Of a stretch of DNA of 63,957 nt, positions 62,428 through 63,957 are shown piece after piece; the first letter of the stretch is position 1; the number at the start of each line of letters is the position of its first letter. The translations under genes and the position numbers were made by a program. The stretch lies in assembly GCA_964418425.1 (NCBI GenBank), contig CAYQLT010000015.1, positions 1-63,957 on the forward strand, read 5' to 3'. The notes beneath the pieces are model-generated. The model ran no database searches. It was not told where the DNA came from and worked only from the letters and a program-made list of their open reading frames with translations. The stretch is from CAYQLT01 sp964418425 (GTDB lineage Bacteria; Bacillota; Limnochordia; Limnochordales; Geochordaceae).

Positions 62428-62701
62428 GTCTCCTGCATCTCCAGCCCCAGCCGCCGTCCGGGTGTTTCGACGCCCGAGAGGTTATTCCTGCAAGCCCTCT
62501 CTACACCCATCGTCGGATCTCACGGGACCGACGGGGAAAACGGGTCCCATGGATGGGACGCAGGCGGCTCGCCAGGCCAGGCCAAAGCCATCTCAGGGGT
62601 CACGGATGCAGGGGACTGGCCCTTAGGCTCGAATCCCACCGTGGCCCTGGAAGGCCTTCGCCAAGCGGGCTTGGGTCGCGCAGGTGCCCGGAGTTCTGGA
62701 G
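62428..62701. other. Unassigned intergenic stretch bounded by two strong hairpins
   Basis: About 270 bp with no convincing protein-coding gene. Several short inverted repeats occur, e.g. GGGTCCCAT/ATGGGAC around 62541-62559. Because both ends are terminator-like, a small RNA on either strand is possible, but I cannot match it to a known family. Confidence 0.35.
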
Positions 62702-62747
62702 AAAAGCCCCTGCGCCCATGGCGTCCGCCATGCGCGCGGGGGCTTTT
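62702..62747. terminator. Bidirectional intrinsic terminator
   Basis: AAAAGCCCC (62702-62710) through CATGGCG pairs with CGCCATG through GGGGCTTTT (to 62747). The stem is about 22 bp, with one C-C mismatch and one G-U pair, and has T-runs on both strands. It is the strongest intrinsic terminator in the window and lies 180 bp before the GDPD gene. Confidence 0.75.
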
Positions 62748-62828
62748 GCGCGGGGACGCGCTGGCCGCTTTCCCCGGGCGACCCGGCTGCCTTTCCCGGC
62801 CGAACCGGCTCAGGCCCGGCCGGCGCCA

Positions 62829-62892
62829 GCCGCCGGGTGGCCGGTTGTGGGCGTCGCCGCCGGGCGACCGGTTGCGGCCCTCGCCGCCGGGG
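62829..62892 (+). repeat. 27-bp tandem repeats in the leader of the GDPD gene
   Basis: Two 27-bp units, 62829-62855 and 62856-62882, share GCCGCCGGG at the start and CCGGTTG in the middle (about 20 of 27 positions). A third partial unit starts at 62883. They end about 20 bp before the ribosome site of the gene at 62928. Confidence 0.45.
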
Positions 62893-62927
62893 CCGTTGCA
62901 CGAGAAGCTGGCGGGAGGTGCGCACAC

Positions 62928-63683
62928 ATGCCGGTTCCCATGCCTGCTGGCCCGAGGCCGCTCATCGTGGCCCACCGGGGAGCGAGCTTCGCCGCTCCCG
63001 AAAACACCCTCGCCGCCTTCCGGGCCGCGGTGGAGATGGGAGCAGACGCCATCGAGCTGGACGTGCAGCGGTGCGCTGACGGTCACCTGGTGGTCTTCCA
63101 CGACTCCACCCTGGACCGCACCACCGACTCGCGCGGCCGTCTGGCCGAGCGGAGCCTGACCGAACTGAAGCGACTGGATGCGGGAAGGTGGTTCGCTCCG
63201 GGCTTCGCCGGGGAACGGATCCCGGCGCTGGAGGAGGTGCTGCAGGCGGTTCCCCGCCACGTGATCCTCTTCGTCGAGCTGAAGGTGTCGGAGCTACCCC
63301 CGGTTCTGGCGGCCGGGATCGAGGAGCAGGTCGCCGGCGCCCTGAGCGAAGGCGGTCGGCTTGCCGCCTCGGTGGTCTCCTCCTTTGACCCGGCCTGCCT
63401 TGGGCGGGTGAAGGCTGTGATGCCGCAAGCATGCTGTGGGCTTCTGTTCGAGAGCGACCCGCAGCGCCACCTCTCCGTGGCCCTGGACATCGGGGTCGAT
63501 GCCCTCCATCCGCACTGGACCGTGATTTCCGACTCCCTGCTCCAGGCCGCTCGCCGCCACGGACTCGCCGTCGCCGCGTGGACCGTTGACGAGCCGCAGG
63601 TCATCGCCCGACTGGCACGCGCCGGGGTAGACGCCATTATCACCAACCGGCCCGACCTGGCTCGTGGCGCGCTGGGACGCTGA
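62928..63683 (+). CDS. ugpQ: Glycerophosphodiester phosphodiesterase (GDPD family)
   Basis: 251 residues from ATG 62928, 7 nt after GGGAGGTG. It hydrolyses glycerophosphodiesters to glycerol-3-phosphate and an alcohol. Catalytic motifs: LIVAHRGASFAAPENTLAAF (His-Arg and Glu-Asn), GADAIELDVQRCADGHLVVF with the Glu/Asp metal ligands, HDSTLDRTTDSRG with the second catalytic His, and LFVELKV. The TIM-barrel end AAWTVDEPQVIARLARAGVD and IITNRPD is intact. No signal peptide, so it is cytosolic like UgpQ, acting on diesters imported by UgpBAE encoded opposite. Confidence 0.93.
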   Translation: MPVPMPAGPRPLIVAHRGASFAAPENTLAAFRAAVEMGADAIELDVQRCADGHLVVFHDSTLDRTTDSRGRLAERSLTELKRLDAGRWFAPGFAGERIPALEEVLQAVPRHVILFVELKVSELPPVLAAGIEEQVAGALSEGGRLAASVVSSFDPACLGRVKAVMPQACCGLLFESDPQRHLSVALDIGVDALHPHWTVISDSLLQAARRHGLAVAAWTVDEPQVIARLARAGVDAIITNRPDLARGALGR

Positions 63684-63698
63684 AGGGCTCCCTCACGC

Positions 63699-63720
63699 CA
63701 GTCGGCACTCATGCCGGCTG
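63699..63720. terminator. Hairpin between convergent GDPD and permease genes
   Basis: CAGTCGGCA and TGCCGGCTG form a 9-bp stem with one G-U pair around the tetraloop CTCA. It has no U-tract but sits exactly between two convergent stops (63683 and 63745). Confidence 0.4.
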
Positions 63721-63744
63721 CCCGGCCCCGCAGCCGCCCCGACG

Positions 63745-63957
63745 CTACCCCTTGAGTGCGCCCAGGCTCAGGCCCCTTACAATGTAGCGCTGCGATGCCA
63801 GGGCCAGGGCGGTGGGCGGCACCATCGCCACCAGCGCCCGCACCGCCATGAACCAGAACTGGACGCCCCGCGTGTCCACCGCGCCCGCCATGTGCACGGG
63901 AATGGTGAGCGCCCGGCGGCTGGACAGGGTGAGGGCGAACAGAAACTCGTTCCAGGC
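63745..63957 (-). CDS. CUT1-family ABC transporter permease, C-terminal end (partial)
   Basis: The last 70 codons of a MalG-type permease; the gene continues beyond the right edge. The peptide opens WNEFLFALTLSSRRALTIPV, a MalG/UgpE hallmark, and ends QRYIVRGLSLGALKG, the usual C-terminus. It belongs to another sugar ABC operon read leftward. No ATPase gene follows it in the window. Confidence 0.85.
   Translation of the reverse strand, partial: AWNEFLFALTLSSRRALTIPVHMAGAVDTRGVQFWFMAVRALVAMVPPTALALASQRYIVRGLSLGALKG

Noticed and set aside
62521..62580. Possible c-di-GMP-I (GEMM) riboswitch because of a GGGACGCA string
   Set aside because: The other conserved GEMM blocks and the tetraloop-receptor arrangement are missing; the match is only a few bases in a GC-rich region.
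62620..62645. tRNA-like T-loop string (GGCTCGAATCCCACC)
   Set aside because: The loop starts with C instead of T, the stem does not pair beyond two bases, and no D-arm, anticodon arm or acceptor stem can be drawn around it.

Overview
The window is about 64 kb of GC-rich (high-60s % by eye), densely packed bacterial DNA. I read it as a draft or metagenome-derived contig of a high-GC Bacillota, with a Limnochordia-like lineage as my best guess. Grounds: a ydaO-class c-di-AMP riboswitch, methylglyoxal synthase, a Fur-type regulator, an S-layer-homology protein, many ATPase-less sugar ABC transporters, and many GTG/TTG starts with strong GGAGG-type ribosome sites. The lineage guess is inference. 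I see no rRNA, tRNA, CRISPR array, insertion sequence or prophage. Four 100-N gaps are present, each flanked by an identical 55-bp sequence on both sides. They are unresolved contig-end overlaps, and the four genes they cross become intact when 155 bp is removed from each.

Layout. (1) 1-1162, minus: the end of a tripartite tricarboxylate transporter operon (tctC, partial tctB). (2) 1625-5213, plus: a CUT1 sugar-type importer (two permeases and a Tat-exported binding protein). (3) 5354-21993, minus: a housekeeping run polA-coaE-mgsA-lytic transglycosylase-nicotinate phosphoribosyltransferase, then a peptide/nickel-type ABC operon (binding protein, two permeases, two D/F ATPase pairs) ending in a zinc-ribbon/DUF1232 protein and an unknown exported protein. 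(4) 22200-27454: SLH-domain protein, sfsA, Fur-family regulator, a small conserved protein, lipA and a lipoprotein. (5) 27476-31966, minus: pstS-C-A-B, in which PstA carries an inserted tandem PDZ region. (6) 32178-33129: a c-di-AMP riboswitch driving a truncated opine-dehydrogenase-like protein. (7) 33138-42742, minus: AtuA/DUF1446, DUF4387, a complete peptide-type ABC transporter, a GntR/UTRA regulator and a class-C26 glutamine amidotransferase. (8) 43014-45110, plus: a membrane HAMP-GAF-GAF-HD-GYP phosphodiesterase. (9) 45129-55082, minus: an operon of a ROK regulator, a three-domain PIG-L/NEW3/ThuA-like protein, a CUT1 sugar transporter, a PfkB kinase and an ArgH-family lyase. (10) 55200-63683: an MFS transporter, then ugpBAE, an EamA protein and glpD on minus, facing a glycerophosphodiester phosphodiesterase on plus. 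(11) 63745-63957: the end of another CUT1 permease.

How the genes work together. The region is dominated by solute capture: five ABC importers plus the edges of a TTT system and a sixth ABC operon. The three complete CUT1 operons lack an ATPase gene and presumably share one encoded elsewhere. The ugp/glpD/GDPD block is a coherent glycerophosphodiester and glycerol-3-phosphate utilisation module. The ROK/PIG-L block looks like uptake, deacetylation and phosphorylation of an N-acetylated sugar conjugate, with an unexplained lyase. Two second-messenger elements lie within about 10 kb of each other: the c-di-AMP riboswitch and the HD-GYP protein (family activity on c-di-GMP).

The most unusual items are the c-di-AMP riboswitch on an opine-dehydrogenase-like gene, the PDZ-containing PstA, and the PIG-L/NEW3/ThuA-like operon with a PurB-looped ArgH homologue.
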